DNA of 64,000 nt from Capra hircus (GCF_001704415.2 NC_030811.1:75596069-75660068); one strand, 5' to 3'. Counted from the stretch's first letter, positions 12,401-27,400 are shown. Numbers and translations: made by a program. The notes: generated from the letters alone by a model not told the origin.

Positions 12401-15400
12401 ATGCCTCTGAGACAAACTTGAGGATAAGGTTTCTGAGCTGGATAAACAACTGGTTTGGGTTTTTTTATTTCAAGAACAACTAGTTTATAAATTTTCAAAT
12501 AGATAAATACACAATCACAATGCCAGTAATGAATAGACCCACTACAAAAAACCATATAAATTAATGAATATATAATTAAGTTCAACAACATTTTGGGAAA
12601 ATGGAAACAAAAAACCAGTTTGTTTGTTCACATAGTGTTCACTCCATTTTAGGGACTTGGAGGCTAGAAAATAAACACATTGCCTTCTCCAAAATAAACA
12701 CAATAAAATGTAAATATCCTTAAGAAGCCTAGAGTCTATTTTTACATTTCTTACTGAAAAATCCTGAATAAACACAATGTATCTGTCATTTTTAAGAATA
12801 TATTCTCGAAGGGCAAAAATACAATGTGACCAATTAGAAAAGCCAAAAGGTTTGTAAAAAAGAAAAGAACATTTAATAAAGTAGTAGAAGGAGAAGAATA
12901 TGCAAGAGAAGGATGAGAGGAGAGAAAGAGAAGGTTGGAGGAAAGATGAAAGAAGATATGGGAAGAGAAGGGAGAGGAGGAACGATTGTGGCCCAAATAA
13001 GAGACAGAATAAAATGAGAAACATAGATAATCCCTCAGTGCATGGCAAGCCAGATACCAGCTAAAAATTAGGCAAAATAAAAGTAATCAAGAATCTTGTA
13101 AATGATCATTGAAATTCAATGTATCAGTCAAGAACAGGTTCAGCTGTGAATTACAGAAAACCTAAAATAATTTGGAAGTTTTTTTCCTTCTCTTAATATA
13201 AGTTAGATCCAGAAGGAAGCTGCCCAGAGCTGCCCCAGTGGCTTCACCAGGACTAGAGACCCAGGTTTCTGCGAGCTGGTACTTCTGCCACACTCTGCAC
13301 TTGACCTACACATCATGGTCCAAAAGAACCCACATTCCAGCTCGCAGGCAAAAGGATGGGGCAAGAGCAGTATGCTGTCTCTCTTTAAAGACACTTTCTA
13401 ACACTTGCCTACACTTCCTTTCACGTTCCGATAGCCAGAACTTTGTCAGAGTGACACACCCAGATGCAAGGGAGTCTGGACATGTTATCTTTATTCTGGG
13501 TGACTATTTGCCTCACTAAGAAGATGGGTTCCTAACATGAAGGGAGAATGGGAATATGGCAATTGAGGAAATGCCAGCAGTCTCTGCCATAAACAAACAT
13601 TTTTAAATCCTACATATGCATTAAAGTTGGACACCAGTAAAGGATTCCAAATGAAACTAAGTGGTATACATTGTAATAGTGCAAAAAAACTGTGCTCACC
13701 TATTAGTAGAAGATGGTAGATGAGACAAGTAAACTATTTATGAAGAAAGTTATAATGTGTCTCATGTACGAGCTTCTGAGCACTTAAACAACCTAATATA
13801 CAGAGAGAAGTTATGTTTCTATAGGGTAAAAGCATAACTTTCCAATCCACTTTAGTTCTCTGAAGGAGAAACAAATTCACCAAGGAGGAACAGTGGTCAT
13901 AATTTATTTACACTTTCAGCAGCCTTAGATAAATTTCCACTCCAAAGGTTTTTAAAATGTGGTCAAGGATTTTTTAGGAAAGAAAAATGAGAAGAAAGTC
14001 ATTGCTCTGGGTAAAGCTGTGTGATTGTGTGTCCTTCCAGGAATGGATAGATTTCTGATATTACTTACTACTTTCTAAAATTTTAATTAAACATGCCAAT
14101 TTAGTGGATAAAAATTATAAAAAGATCTTACAAGGTGAGCATACAAAAAAAAAGAGGAAAGAGAAGGGCACACATGAGCTTCAAAACTGAGATGCATGAG
14201 AAAATGAACTTCGAAAAAGATTATTTACCTAAAGACTCATAGGACTTCCCTGGTGGCTCAGACGGTAAAGTGTCTGTCTACAATGCGGGAGACCCAGGTT
14301 CCAACCCTGGGTCGGGAAGATCCCCTGGAGAAGGAAATGACAATCCACTCCAGTACTATTGCCTGGAAAATCCCATGGATAGAGGAGCCTGGTAGGCTAC
14401 AGTCCATGAAGTCACAAAGAGTCGGACATGACTGAGCGACTTCACTTTCACTTTCAGACTCATAGTCTCCAAAATGCCGGTTACTACACAGGTGAGGGTC
14501 TAAGATTCACAGTCTACACTTTCCTTCCCTAGGACCAAGCTCCACTGAGCTGTTGTAACCCAAAGGGTATGCAAAATGGCGGACATGACCTAAAAAATGT
14601 ATTTAAATTCCAAGTACCAGAAATTCAACTAGCAACATTGTAGCCTTGAATAGATTTTGATTGATCTAGAATACTAGAATTCTAGAATACTACCATCTAG
14701 AATACTACCTACTGTTCTGGTCATTATACTTTAAGGAAGACATAAAGAGAGAAAAAGGAGTAAAAGAATCAACAAGGAGATACTGTATAAGCAAAACTAA
14801 AATAACTAAACCTCTTCAGTGTGAAAGATGAAAACCAAGGGGTCATTTTGAATCTCTTAGCTTAAAGGTTCTTCCCAGGATGAACTGAGGCTTGTTGGCC
14901 CTGTTCCTGTAGTGCTAATACTAAGAGGCAGCCTTGGACTGTAAAGGGAGTTAGATTGGCATGGATTAAAAAGATGAGACTTTACCGCCGCCTCTTACTT
15001 CTCCTGCATTGACAGGTGGATTCTTTACCATTGTGCCTCCAGGGTGAACTCTGCAGTTTTCTGTTTGCCTAGGCGTCCTTCAGATCAGGAGGCATAGGGT
15101 ATATGCACTTTGGTAGACATAAACCAATATTGACTTAAGAGATGCATGTTTGATCCCTGGGTTGGGAAGATCCCTTGCAAGATGGCATGGCAACCCACTC
15201 CAGTATTCTTGCCTGGAGAATCCCATGGACAGAGAAGCCTGGCGGGCTATGGTCCATGAGGTCACAGAGTCAGACACTAACAAAGCAACTTAGCACACAC
15301 ACACACGAGACCATAAAATCAAGACAACTTATCATGATTTTTAAAAATTATTTTAGCTAAAGTCCTCTCCTCATCTCCTAAGTGATGTGTAATGTCTTAT

Positions 15401-18400
15401 GTGTGGATGCACATCCTTTTCTCCCATGAGACATTTGGCACGACTTTTTCCCACCCTCACCATCATTTATTCTTCAGATTCGTGAATATCCTCCTCCCTC
15501 CTGATGCTAAAGAGATTGCTACTCGCTTCCGCTGGTGGCAGCCAAGACACGATGGCCTGGACCAGAACGACTGGGCCATTGACAACGTCCTCATCTCAGG
15601 CTCTGCTGACCAGAGGACTGTCATGCTGGACACCTTCAGCAGTGCCCCGGTGCCCCAGCATGAGCGCTCGCCTGCAGATGCCGGCCCTGTGGGGAGAATT
15701 GCTTTCGACATGTTTATGGAGGACAAAACTGCAGGTAAATTTTCACTGATGTTAAATGAAAATCCATTTGGGTCTCTTCCAAAAAATGAAATGTGGAACT
15801 TTTATACATTCTCAAGTGGTTACAGAAACAGTCAGAAGAGTGTTCCCATTTCTTCTCTCCAACTTCCTGGTTTTACATTGTGACAAAACCTTTTCTTTCT
15901 TTCAAGCCAGCAAGCTTGTTTTAATAAATAGCATTCTGTAGTTTTACTAATAGGGTAATTTTCTCTGAAAAAAATTTTGTTTCTACATTTCTTGTTTTTT
16001 ATTTTGGTTAGAAAGCCAGCATTTTTTGGACGTTTGTTTTACTCTCCAAGGACAAGGATTTTGTTTAGCTGTACATGCATTTGTGATGGCATTTCGTGTT
16101 TCAGAAATATCCAGGGTCATTCTTGTTACTCTTCATTCTTAATAGGAGTATTGCAGTGGTCCTGGTGTACTGTCAAGGATCTCTCCATGCTATTCTTATT
16201 TTTAATGACTTGTTTTCATTTCATCACATTATTCTGGTCCCTTTTTTAAAGTGGTATATTATATTAAGTATGTGACTTTGTGATGCCACATATTTGGTTT
16301 CACTGCATAAAACCTGAAATGGTATCTTCAGGTAAAGTAGTAATGTTTAATTACATGTATTGTATCAATACTGCAAATCTTATGGAGTAGATAGACTATA
16401 CCACTATAGATTCATCAGACAGTGAGATTATGCCATACCCAACTCTGCGTTAGAATCTTACAGAGAAAGAAGGATCTGGATGTATTTTGCAGTAATGAGA
16501 CTGATAAGAACCTTACAGAGGAATGAAATCTATGCTGAAGACAGTTGAAATGTGGGGAATTTTAGTAACTTAAAATACTTAATTATTCGTGTTTTAAGGT
16601 AAAAGCAATACGTGTTCAAACTGTGAAATTAAGAAAATACAGAAAATCATGAAAATGAAGATCACCCAGAGGATAACCATTGTCAATATTTTGATGTTTT
16701 TTAGAGTCTCTTTTCTGTGCCTTTATATAATCATAAACTAAATTAGAATCTTATTTATATTTTGTAGCCTGCTTGTTTCATTTAGAATTAAATCCTTATC
16801 ATTTCCTCTTGTCCTTAAGTTTCTTTGAAAATATAATTTTAATAGCTATATAGTATTCCATTATAATTTTATCATCTTAACACTGAATTTTTAAATTATT
16901 CTTATTAATTCATTGATTAGTATTTCACATGGACAATGATATAATTGCAAATATTTAATGAAAATCACCCTTTTAAATTGAAAAAGCTTGAAATGTTCTT
17001 CACCACTATCAAGTAGTCTAACTCTTTCAAGAAGATTATTGAGTAGACTTATATAAATCTGATTTGGAACTTTGCTAAATTACTCATTTGTTTTCCCTAT
17101 GTAATGGTTTACATGAGTTTATGATCAGAGAATAATTTAAGTGCAACTTCTGTACAAATAAAAGCAAATGCATGTTTTTTCAAGTACTGTAAATGCTGAT
17201 TTTTAGACTGATTTGTGATGTACAATTAAGTTCGTGCTTGTCTTGCAAAGACGGTGCTCCTAAAAAGTGTAATATCTACTTACAGAAGTAGTTTATGACA
17301 CTGCAGAAGAGGTTAGTGTTAGTTGATTAATGTAAGCCCTTTTTCAAGATTGCAGCATTCTAGTATATAATAAAATATATACCAGAGAATAAACTCAGGA
17401 TATTGTTATTGGAATTCAGATTTCTGTGCCTTTTGATTCTTGAGTCCTATACCTCTGCTGTAGGACTAAATGTAACTCCTAATCCAATGGAGTGAAAACT
17501 AACAGATAATCGCATTATGGTAGCCATTTGAGTCCTGGAGATAAATATGATTGTTCTACAGGCATATGTTAAGCTCAGACAAAATTAAAAGAGCACAACA
17601 CTGGTAAAGGCTGGATTCCAATTAAACTGTTTGGTCTCTTCTCTTCTGAGGCCATCCAACTCTTTGCACAGTAACCCAGGCTTCCAGTTGTACCTGTTCA
17701 TCTTCACTGTGAATGCTGGAGCTAACCAGGAAACTGCCAGAAAAAAGTTGGGCCTGTGAAATCAAAATGTATCATGAATTAGATGAAATGTATAGATATG
17801 TTTAATTTCTAACCTTTCTGGGATAAAATCATGAAGTTAAAGCATCCCTTCCAAAAGAGAAAGCAAATTGTGAGGGACATGAATGTGTGGTGTGCATGTG
17901 TGTGTGTGTGTGTGTGTGTATGCGTGCACGCGCGTGTGTTTGAGAGAGAGGCACAATCGGATTACTCTGCACTGATCAAGCAATAATCTTGCTGCTTAAA
18001 TTTTCGTTAGACTCTTAGAAGCTTTTTTAAAAATCACTTTATTGAGGTATAATTGATGTACAGAAAGCTGTAGGTATTTAATGTATACAACTTGATGAAT
18101 TTGGATTTATGTATACACCTATTAAACCATCACAATAAAGGCCATAAATTTATCAATCCTCTTCAAAAGTTTCCTCCTGCCCATCCTCTTTTTTAATTTT
18201 TCTATTTTGGTAAGAGCACTTAACATTAATATCTCTCTTAGTAAATTTTTAAGTACGCAATACAGAATTGTTAACTATAGCCCCCGTGTTGTACAATAGA
18301 TTTCCAGAACTTATTCACCTTGCATTACTGAAACTTTGTGCCCTTTGACTGACAAGTCCCCTTTTCCCCTTCCACTATTCTACTCTCTGGTTATAAGAGT

Positions 18401-21400
18401 TTGGCTATTACAATTTTTTTTTCATTGCCCAGGAGACACTACCAAAATTGGAGTATAAATAGCTAACTCACTTCTCTATCATGTTATTAAAAATCTTCCT
18501 CTTTCTTTAGATTTGGCCTAAAAAGTTAAACACCTGTCAGAAAAACAAATAGATGTACATTTCCCTTTGTTTTTCATTTGTAACACATACAATACATTTT
18601 TTCCTAAATGTAGACTTAACTAGTTTAGAAAAAAAAAAAAAGAATGTATTGTATGTGTTACAAATGAAAAACAAACTAGTATTGGACACTTGATATATCT
18701 CAGTCTCTCAGCATCTATGTTCCTAAAATGATGTGCTTATATTAGTGTTTTGTCTGTAGATGGTATGTAATAAGAGAGAGTACTACTTAAAATAATTATC
18801 AATCTTACCTAAAGTAAAAATTTGCTTTAAAGTATGTTTGCCATAAATCTGTCATAAAATTTTTGTTTTTCTTTTTTTTAAGTAAATGAGCACTGGTTAT
18901 TCCATGATGATTGTACAGTAGAAAGATTCTGTGACTCCCCTGATGGTGTCATGATTTGTGGCAGTCATGATGGAAGAGAAGTATATGCGGTGACCCACGA
19001 CCTGACCCCCACTGAAGGCTGGATCATGCAATTCAAGGTGAAAATGTTATAACCTTAACTATGTGTGTGTGCTAAGTCACTTCAATCACGTCTGACTCTT
19101 TGCAACCCCATGGACTGTAGCCCACCAGGCTCCTCTGTCCGTGGGGTTCTCCAGGCAAGAATACTGGAATGGGCTGCCATTATCCCTCCTTCTCCAGGTG
19201 ACCTTCCCGACCCAGGGATCAAACCTGCATCTCTTATGTCTCCTGCATTGGCAGGTGGGTTCTTTGCCACTAGGGACACCTAGGAAGTCCAGTGTGCAGC
19301 AATCCACTGTAATTCTTCAAGATCTATCTGTCTTCTTTACAGACCAGATAGGTGAGCTGAAAGGAGGTGTGATAGAAATCACAAGCCCCATGACCTTAAC
19401 TATATAAATAGCCATATACCAGTAATACAAAAATGTTTTTTAAATTGTAGAGACAATGATCATGCAATCTTTTATTGACATAATATATACGTTGAAAACT
19501 ATTAACAAAATTTAATATTACTATACATCCCAAGTATATATAACTTAATGATTAAAAGTATTTTATTTTTGAACTATTTCAAGGTGAACTTGTGCTGTGT
19601 GTGCTTGGACACACTCAGTTGTGTCCAACTCTTTGCGACCCCATGGACTGTAGCCTGCCAGGCTCCTCTGTCCATGGGGATTCTCCAGACAAGAATACTG
19701 GAGTCCGTTGTCATGCCCTCCTCCAAGGGATCTTCCCAACCCAGGGATCAAACCCAGGTCTCCGACATTACAGGCAGATTCTTTATCATCTGAGCCACCA
19801 GGGAAGCCCAAGAATACTCAAGTGGGCAGCCTATCCCTTCTCCAGGGGATCTTCCAGACCCAGGAATTGAAGTGGGGTCACCTGCATTACAGGTGGATTC
19901 TTTACCAGCTGAGCTACCAAGGAAGCCCTAAGATGAACTTAAATAAGATTTAATGTGCTTCTGAGATTAAATATTAATAGAAAAAATATTGATAAGAAAA
20001 TGTAGAAAACTGATTTCAATTCCCTGAGTTTAAATCATTATATGACATAGGCATTCTTTTCCTTTAAGAGAAGATTGTGGCTGTATCTACTTTTTTAATA
20101 AAAATATTTCAGTGTTTCTAGAGAAAGAAAATTATAGAAAACAAAGGCATGATTAGCATCAATGCCAACATCAATTTTAGCTAAGATCTTATGTCAACCA
20201 ACTTACTCTGTCTACCTCATTCCCACTGTATTAGCAACAAATGTTGCATTATGACTGTCTCCATCAACAAAGAATGCTGTGTCTTATCAAAAATACCCTC
20301 TGTAATTACTTCACTGCATCTTACTTGCAGTTGAAAGTGATTTATTGAGAGTCATAAATTGTATAACAAAACAGTAAACTTGGTAAAGCTGTTAGCAATC
20401 CTTCTTGGTCGAGCATTCTGCCAAACAGAAGTGCCAGACCATTAGCACAACAAACAACAATTTGTAAGAGTAGGCCCAGGCCTTCCAAGGCAATCTGCCA
20501 GCTATTGCAGAAGCACAGCTTTCAGCTTCTCTAAAACTCCCTGCACAATATATTTGGCACTTTCTATAATTTGTCACCTAGGGCAACCGTGTCAACTCCA
20601 CCATTCATCAGCTCAGCAAATAATGAACCTGAAAAGAAACGGATGTGTTGCAGTGTCTGTCAAATAATCAGCAGCTTTCTTACTACCAAGTCCTTAGAGT
20701 ATGCAATATGGTTTTAATACCTTAATAATCTTAATAATCTTGCATCTCTTTGTTTATTAGATCTCTGTTGGATGTAAAGTGTCTGAAAAAGTCACCCAGA
20801 ATCAAATTCATGTTCAGTACTCTACAGACTTTGGTGTGAGCTGGAATTATCTGGTTCCTCAGTGCTTACCTGCAGATGCAAAATGCTCTGGAAGCGTTTC
20901 TCAACCATCTGTATTCTTTCCAACTAAAGGATGGAAAAGGATCACCTACCCACTTCCTGAAAGCTTAGTTGGAAAGTAAGTAGAAAATTAAACCCTGGTT
21001 CTTAGCATTCATAAGTGGATTTAGACACTATGGTCAGACTGAAAGTACTGTGTAATTGTCAGTAAAATGCTCTCTTCCTCCCTAACTCTAAAGTTTACTC
21101 ATTAGTGACCTCCATGATGAACTAATTTAAGGAGACCTCAAGATGTAATCCTCAGACTTGACAAGATAGGCCCTGACAAGCTCTTCCATTTTCCATACCT
21201 CACTATTGCTCTATGAGCAATAGTGATGGCCTTGGAGCCAATTGAAAAGGTATATGTTACCTTATGGACCTTGTAAATTGTGCTTTCCACATTGGTCCCT
21301 TGTCAATCCATGATAGATGGAGCCAAGAGAAAACCTAACTTATCATGCTCTTAATACTTGTACAAATCCTAATTCTCCATGCTGTTTGTACAAACATAGT

Positions 21401-24400
21401 TTGTAGGTTTCATATTTTTTCTTATCAAAGTATTATGTTCTACACCTGCAGTGGAAAGTAATTAGCCTAGACAGTAGTGAGCCAAGATGATTAAACTGTT
21501 TTCTGAACAGTATGTGGATAAGTTAATTTAGGCAATTACAAAAAAAATTGCCTTCAACTGTAAAATTAGGTGAAAAGATACATTAAAGAAAATGATAGTT
21601 ATGCTTCCCCCATATGTCACAGTTTCTGGCTCAATGAAGAACCTTTTGTGAAACAGATTCGAGATATATGACAAGAACACATAGAGCCTTTGAATAAGGT
21701 ACTTAGACGAGGCAAAAAAGTCCCATAGAGATTGTCTATTGCATGATCACTCACAGTTTTCTGAAACAAATCTAAAAGGCTTAGTCAGTTAACATGCTAG
21801 ACAACAATCAGTATACTTTCAGCTGCAGGTAACAGAAAATTCCATTCAAATTAAAATTACATTTGGCTCAATTGAAAGTGAAATATATTATCTGTACAAT
21901 GAAAAAAATCCAAAGGTAAGTGGACTTTAGGATTGGTTGGTAGACAAGGTCAACAGTATTTTCAAGGACATTATTATTTCTTACTCTCTCACTCTTATTC
22001 TTTGCTCCACTGTCCACACATGGATGTCACACTCAGTCTTCAGACTAGTTTCCTTGGTGAACATAGATGTCTCCCAGAAAGCTGGACCACAGTGCATCCT
22101 TACCTATGTCCAATGGAAGAGAAAGAGAGTTGCTTTTGTTTCCAGCAAAGCTGGAGCAAGTACCTCTTTGCATCTCGGTACAGATTAGTTCAAGAATGTT
22201 CAGGGAAATTGTATTATGATTCTCATATGACTCATCTAGGCTGAAGTGGGTGCTAGAGAGCCACCATACCCTCATTGCCTCATTTCCCCATCTTGTTCTC
22301 ACTCTCTTTTTTTATAGTGAGGTATATAATTTACAGTCAGTAAAATGAACACATTTTGATTGTTCCTCACGATTTCTTCACCTTGTATAATCCATGTAAC
22401 CACCAGAAACAAGATACAGAATGTTTATATCTTCCCAGGATGTTCCCTCATGTACTTTGAACTCTTTCCACCAAAAAAGGGTGAAATATGTTAATATAAG
22501 GTTAATTATGACATTTCTATTTTCCCCAGAGGACAAAGAAGAGCAATGATAAAATTAAAATCTCAGGGAACTTTTCCTTTAATATAACCCTTCAAAATTA
22601 TTTTCTAATTAGCATAGTTACTCTGAGAATATTGATTATCTTTAGGGGATTCAGAAGCTGCTGTTTCCCAAGCACCTGAAGGCCATGTGTATGCTGACAA
22701 GGCACTGTCAAAGGAGTTATTTACCTTCTGTACAATTTCAGAAATACAGTTAATGAATCTAAATTGCATTGCAGCCACTGGACTCCAGTTCATAAGTTGA
22801 TTTTTAATAGTTACAGATTTGTGTTTTAAAATGTTCCTTTTGCTTGACATAGAGGTTCCACTGTATTTTCATTTTGTTTTACAAGTTTACTCACATATTT
22901 TAAAATGTAAGTTGAACTGGCTTTAAACTTACATTACTAGAAATAGAAAGATAATGATGTTCCAAAAACAGCTTTTATTAACCCATTTCATCTTGTCAGA
23001 ATGGTTTAAATGTTTTTTCTCTTGAATACTGAATGTACATGCAGGAATATGGACCTGAATAAAGTTAACTTTTTTCTTCACTCCTTTGCTCTTGTGTTCC
23101 CAATAGTCCAGTAAGGTTTCGGTTCTACCAGAAGCACTCAGATATGCAGTGGGCAATTGACAATTTCTACCTGGGCCCTGAATGCTTGGACAACTGCAGA
23201 GGCCATGGAGATTGCTTAAAGGAACAGTGCATCTGTGATCCAGGATACTCTGGGCCAAACTGCTACTTGACTCACACTCTAAAGGTAAAGTTAAAGCACC
23301 TGGAGAAAGCATGTACCCTCATTCCAGGTCGTGCATCAAGAGCCAACTTAACAGTGAGACTAATAATTTATAACCATGTTCTTTGGGACTCCCAGTAAAT
23401 AAATCCTTTGGACAGAGTCTTAAATATATATGTGTGTGTGTGTGTATATATATATATATAGGGTTTATTAAATACCAGAATATTAGGACCAAGTGCTAGT
23501 ATGTTTTACCCACTTAATAATATAAACCAGTCTGTATGGATTAAAGAAAATACTCTGTTTTGGGGGGTTTTATAGAGCAGACTGTTAAAGTCAATATTAA
23601 ACCTTCCTTAATTCACATTTTTCAGTAGATATACTATTTAAATTAGGAGGATACTGTTGTTATGAAATAAAGCAAATAATATTGCTACATTATCACACAC
23701 ACAAAAAAACAAGTTTTCAAAAAGGTGGAAAGAGCACTAGAATTTTTGTTCTGAAAGTGTTGTGATTTGTTGACTGATGAAATGTGGTTGCATATTAAAT
23801 AAGAATAGAGAAGTTAGTCTTGGAAATTTTAGCTATTATATCATTATTTAACATGCAAAGTTGCTCAACACTGTTGCCATATATATATATATAAAAATTC
23901 TGTTTCTGTGAATAAATATACTGTATTTATCTTACAATAACAGAAAAATGACTAAGTTAAAAAAAAGTACAAGTGATTGAAATTGAGTGTATAAGTGACA
24001 AACAATGTAGATAAAACCTGTCATTTTGTGACCTCCCTGGTGGTCCATTAGTTAAGAACATGTCTTCCAATGCAGGGGATGCAGTTTTGATCCCCGGTCA
24101 GGGAACTAAGATCCCACATGCCACAGGGCAACTACGCCCGTGCTCCACAATTACTAAGCCCATGCACTTCTACTAGAGAGAAGCCCCCGAGCTGCAACTA
24201 AGACCCAAGCAGCCAAAAATAAATACATGTTTTAAAAAACTGTGATTTTTTTCTACAATACTTCAACAACTTTGGAACTAATAGATTAAAAACATAAAAT
24301 TGGAGCAATGCTCACTTGTATCTGAAGCTGTTAGTTTGTATGTTATCAAATGAGGTTATGAGAAACGTAGCTACAGGTAATAAATATTTTGATGTAGAGT

Positions 24401-27400
24401 CTTTCGTGAACATTTGAATTCCATTAGCATTCTTCAGTTGGATAATAAATTGTAGAAATCTATATTATGAACCCTGAATCAAATATTTCTAATGAGAGTT
24501 TAACATGATTACCAAAGCATGTCTTCTGACTCTTGTGTTCTCACATATAAACCTCCAGTTATAAATTGCATTTATTTGCTAACATCAGTGAGGTGAAGTA
24601 AGGCTAACATGTTGACCATATGTCATTAACTATAGAGTTGATTATGTTCCAAATTTGAAGAGGGTCTATCTAAATCATCTGAACCATACAATAAGATAGC
24701 AACTAAGACAGCCTACCTAAAAAGTGAAAAGGTATATAGTTTTTCTGTAAACAGCTACTACAGTTGCAACTATAACATATTGTTTTCATGACATATTTCT
24801 ATCACTTAAAAAAAAAACAAAAAGAAAAATGAAAAAAAAACTGCCTCAACCTAATGCAAAAGCCTCAACCTAATGCAAAACTGTATTATGGACAAAAATA
24901 ATGTCCTCTGGACAAAATGAATAGAAAATCAAGAGCTTGACTATGATGTGTGGAAATGAAATAATTGAACATAAAATTAGCCATAATGAACCCTAATATT
25001 TTATTTATCTATTCTGTTTTGGAAATAGACTGTTCCTGGTTGGTGGTCCTTTTTAGTCAAAAGGATAAACTGGAGACTCAGGGAAATATTTTATTCTATA
25101 TTTTGAGTTCTTCTCCCAAGATCCTGAATCTTGGCCCTGACAAACATGTGAAATGTCCTTTAAATTGCCTTCCAAGATTGTTTTCTTTTGCTTCATACAG
25201 AAAGGTTTGGTTTTAAGTGTCCCTGCCTAACCAAATAAGACATTTTAAGTTTATTCTGTGTTGGAAGCTGAAGGGTCCTGGGTTCCTGAAATAGTCTCCA
25301 AGGTGCAGGGAGTGGAGGGGGCACATATTTCCAAGGAGAATAAGACAATCATTCAGGGAATACTGGGACAGGGGGAAGTGCTAAAAAAATCTGTTTTATC
25401 TCATTCCTTTAATTTTTTAAAATTTTTGTTCCTGTTTCATAATATCATAATAAATTACAAGAGTACTTTCCATAATGTATAAATAAATATTTTGAGAGTA
25501 TATGCTTAAGTAAGTTTTTACGAAACTCAGCTTTACAATTGTTCTATTTTAAGATTCTTTCCAGATTTTAAATTCCAATAATTAAGCATTATTTAAGCAG
25601 TTTAAATGATCGTCAATAGATGATGGACAAGAATATTGTGGACGTATTATGTTGGGTTTCTTTTAATATCTTTCAGAAAAACATTTGAAATCAGCTTTAA
25701 TTTTTAAGCCAAGATGTAACTTTGTATTGTCTTAGCTATTCCATAATTATTCTTTGAAGTTTTTACTTTTAAACGCATACCACTTACTTTTTTCCAGACT
25801 TTTCTGAAGGAACGCTTTGACAGTGAAGAAATCAAGCCTGATTTATGGATGTCCTTGGAAGGTGGAAGTACTTGTACTGAGTGCGGGATTCTTGCAGAGG
25901 ACACTGCACTCTATTTTGGGGGATCCACAGTGAGACAAGCTATTACTCAAGATTTGGATCTCAGAGGGGCAAAGTAAGTCAATTTTTTTGTTATCTTTGT
26001 TACAACTTAGCAAATTGGCCCCCAAACAAGAACACACCTATGAAAGAAGTTGTTATCCAGGGCTTGAGTAGATAATTTGTTCTAACTCTGTGTTCTGATG
26101 GCTAATTTGTGCTTGCATTCAGATTCCTGCAGTACTGGGGGCGCATTGGTAGTGAGAACAACATGACCTCCTGCCATCGGCCCATCTGCCGGAAGGAAGG
26201 CGTGCTGTTGGACTACTCTACAGACGGAGGCACGTTTCAGGGGTGAAAGCCATGCCTTGCAGCGGATTCCCAAATTCCAGCCATTGCCCCTCAGAAAAGT
26301 CTCTGCAAAGCTTTGCTGACATGGCAATGCAAACAGTGAAAGTCACAAAGAGAAAGCTGGAGACCTTGGTTGTATTCCAGCCATTATACATTCTATATTT
26401 GTAACTTCTGTGTTGTACAAAATCTACCCGAAAAGGGAAAAGAGAGAAATCACATTTTAAAAAAACTCCAAGCTTATGAGTAAAGACAATAATCACGAAG
26501 CATAGCTGAAGCTTGATTATAAATGATACAATTAAGAAATAAATTTTTGCATAGTCTTCCAAGTAAAAGATAATTTTAAAAACATTTTAAAGTGTTTTAA
26601 AAAGCTTTTGTGTGAACAAGCATATAATAAATGGTATAGAAAATCTATAAGATAGCAGTAGTAGTTGTGGAAAACTATAGTCAATTTGTGAGTCTGTCAC
26701 ACACTATTTTAACAAGATTTTGTTTCCTTATTTTGAAGTAGCTAGAACCAGACGAGTAGTACCATGAGGTCTTTAGAAAATCAGCATTAGGTGATAGGTA
26801 TCATTCTTAATAACTGGCAGATAAATAGATGACCCTACCTTTAAAGTATTTTAGGAATTCAAAGGTGTTTTCTTAAGTAATTTAAACATTCCACCTACTG
26901 TCTTATCAGTTGATTAGAGAAGCTTCATATTTGTCCAACAAATCACAAATTGTGTAGAATTATAATCACTATATTTTAAAATACTAGGAGTATCTTATCT
27001 AGAAATATTTAACACACGGGTGTTTCTCATTATTTATGAGAAATAATGCATATAGGAATCAAGAACAAAACTTTAGAAGCAGAAAATATTTAATTTTTAC
27101 CTCAGTATTTTTATTTTTGCCCAAATATTTCTAAATACCCTTCCCCTTATATCATCACTCTCATTTTGAAACAGTGTGTCAATACTTACATTAAAGTCAG
27201 TGAAATCACTTCTCATTATCTGGCTGAAGATCTTTGGAGAACTTGCAGTAACTGCAATATATTGGTGATTTGTTGTGTTTTTTCCAGTATGTTACTATGT
27301 CGGTATATTTGTTTTATAGGAATTACTTGGACTTTGCTCCATGAGATGGATTATCAGAAATACATTTCAGTCAGACATGACTATATACTTCTTCCCGAGG

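Larger units (their letters stand above)
12281..15477 (+). other. RELN: RELN intron 49
   Basis: Holds a purine-rich low-complexity tract (about 12885-12985), a young Bov-tA (14243-14455) and Bov-tA fragments at 15001-15300. A minus-strand open frame at 12542-13048 is the complement of the purine tract and is not a gene. Confidence 0.75.
15735..18882 (+). other. RELN: RELN intron 50
   Basis: AT-rich, with no ruminant SINE. It holds a GT microsatellite (17887-17940), an old L1 3' fragment (about 18015-18410) and a perfect 33-bp inverted repeat (18566-18675). Confidence 0.75.
23285..25797 (+). other. RELN: RELN intron 53
   Basis: Contains a TA/TG microsatellite (23424-23460), a CHR-type SINE (24031-24228) and a short tandem copy at 24841-24882 (cctcaacctaatgcaaaa twice). 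Otherwise unique. Confidence 0.7.

Noticed and set aside
12542..13048. 168-codon minus-strand open frame
   Set aside because: Its middle is the complement of a GA-rich low-complexity tract (Leu/Ser/Phe-rich translation), and it lies inside RELN intron 49.
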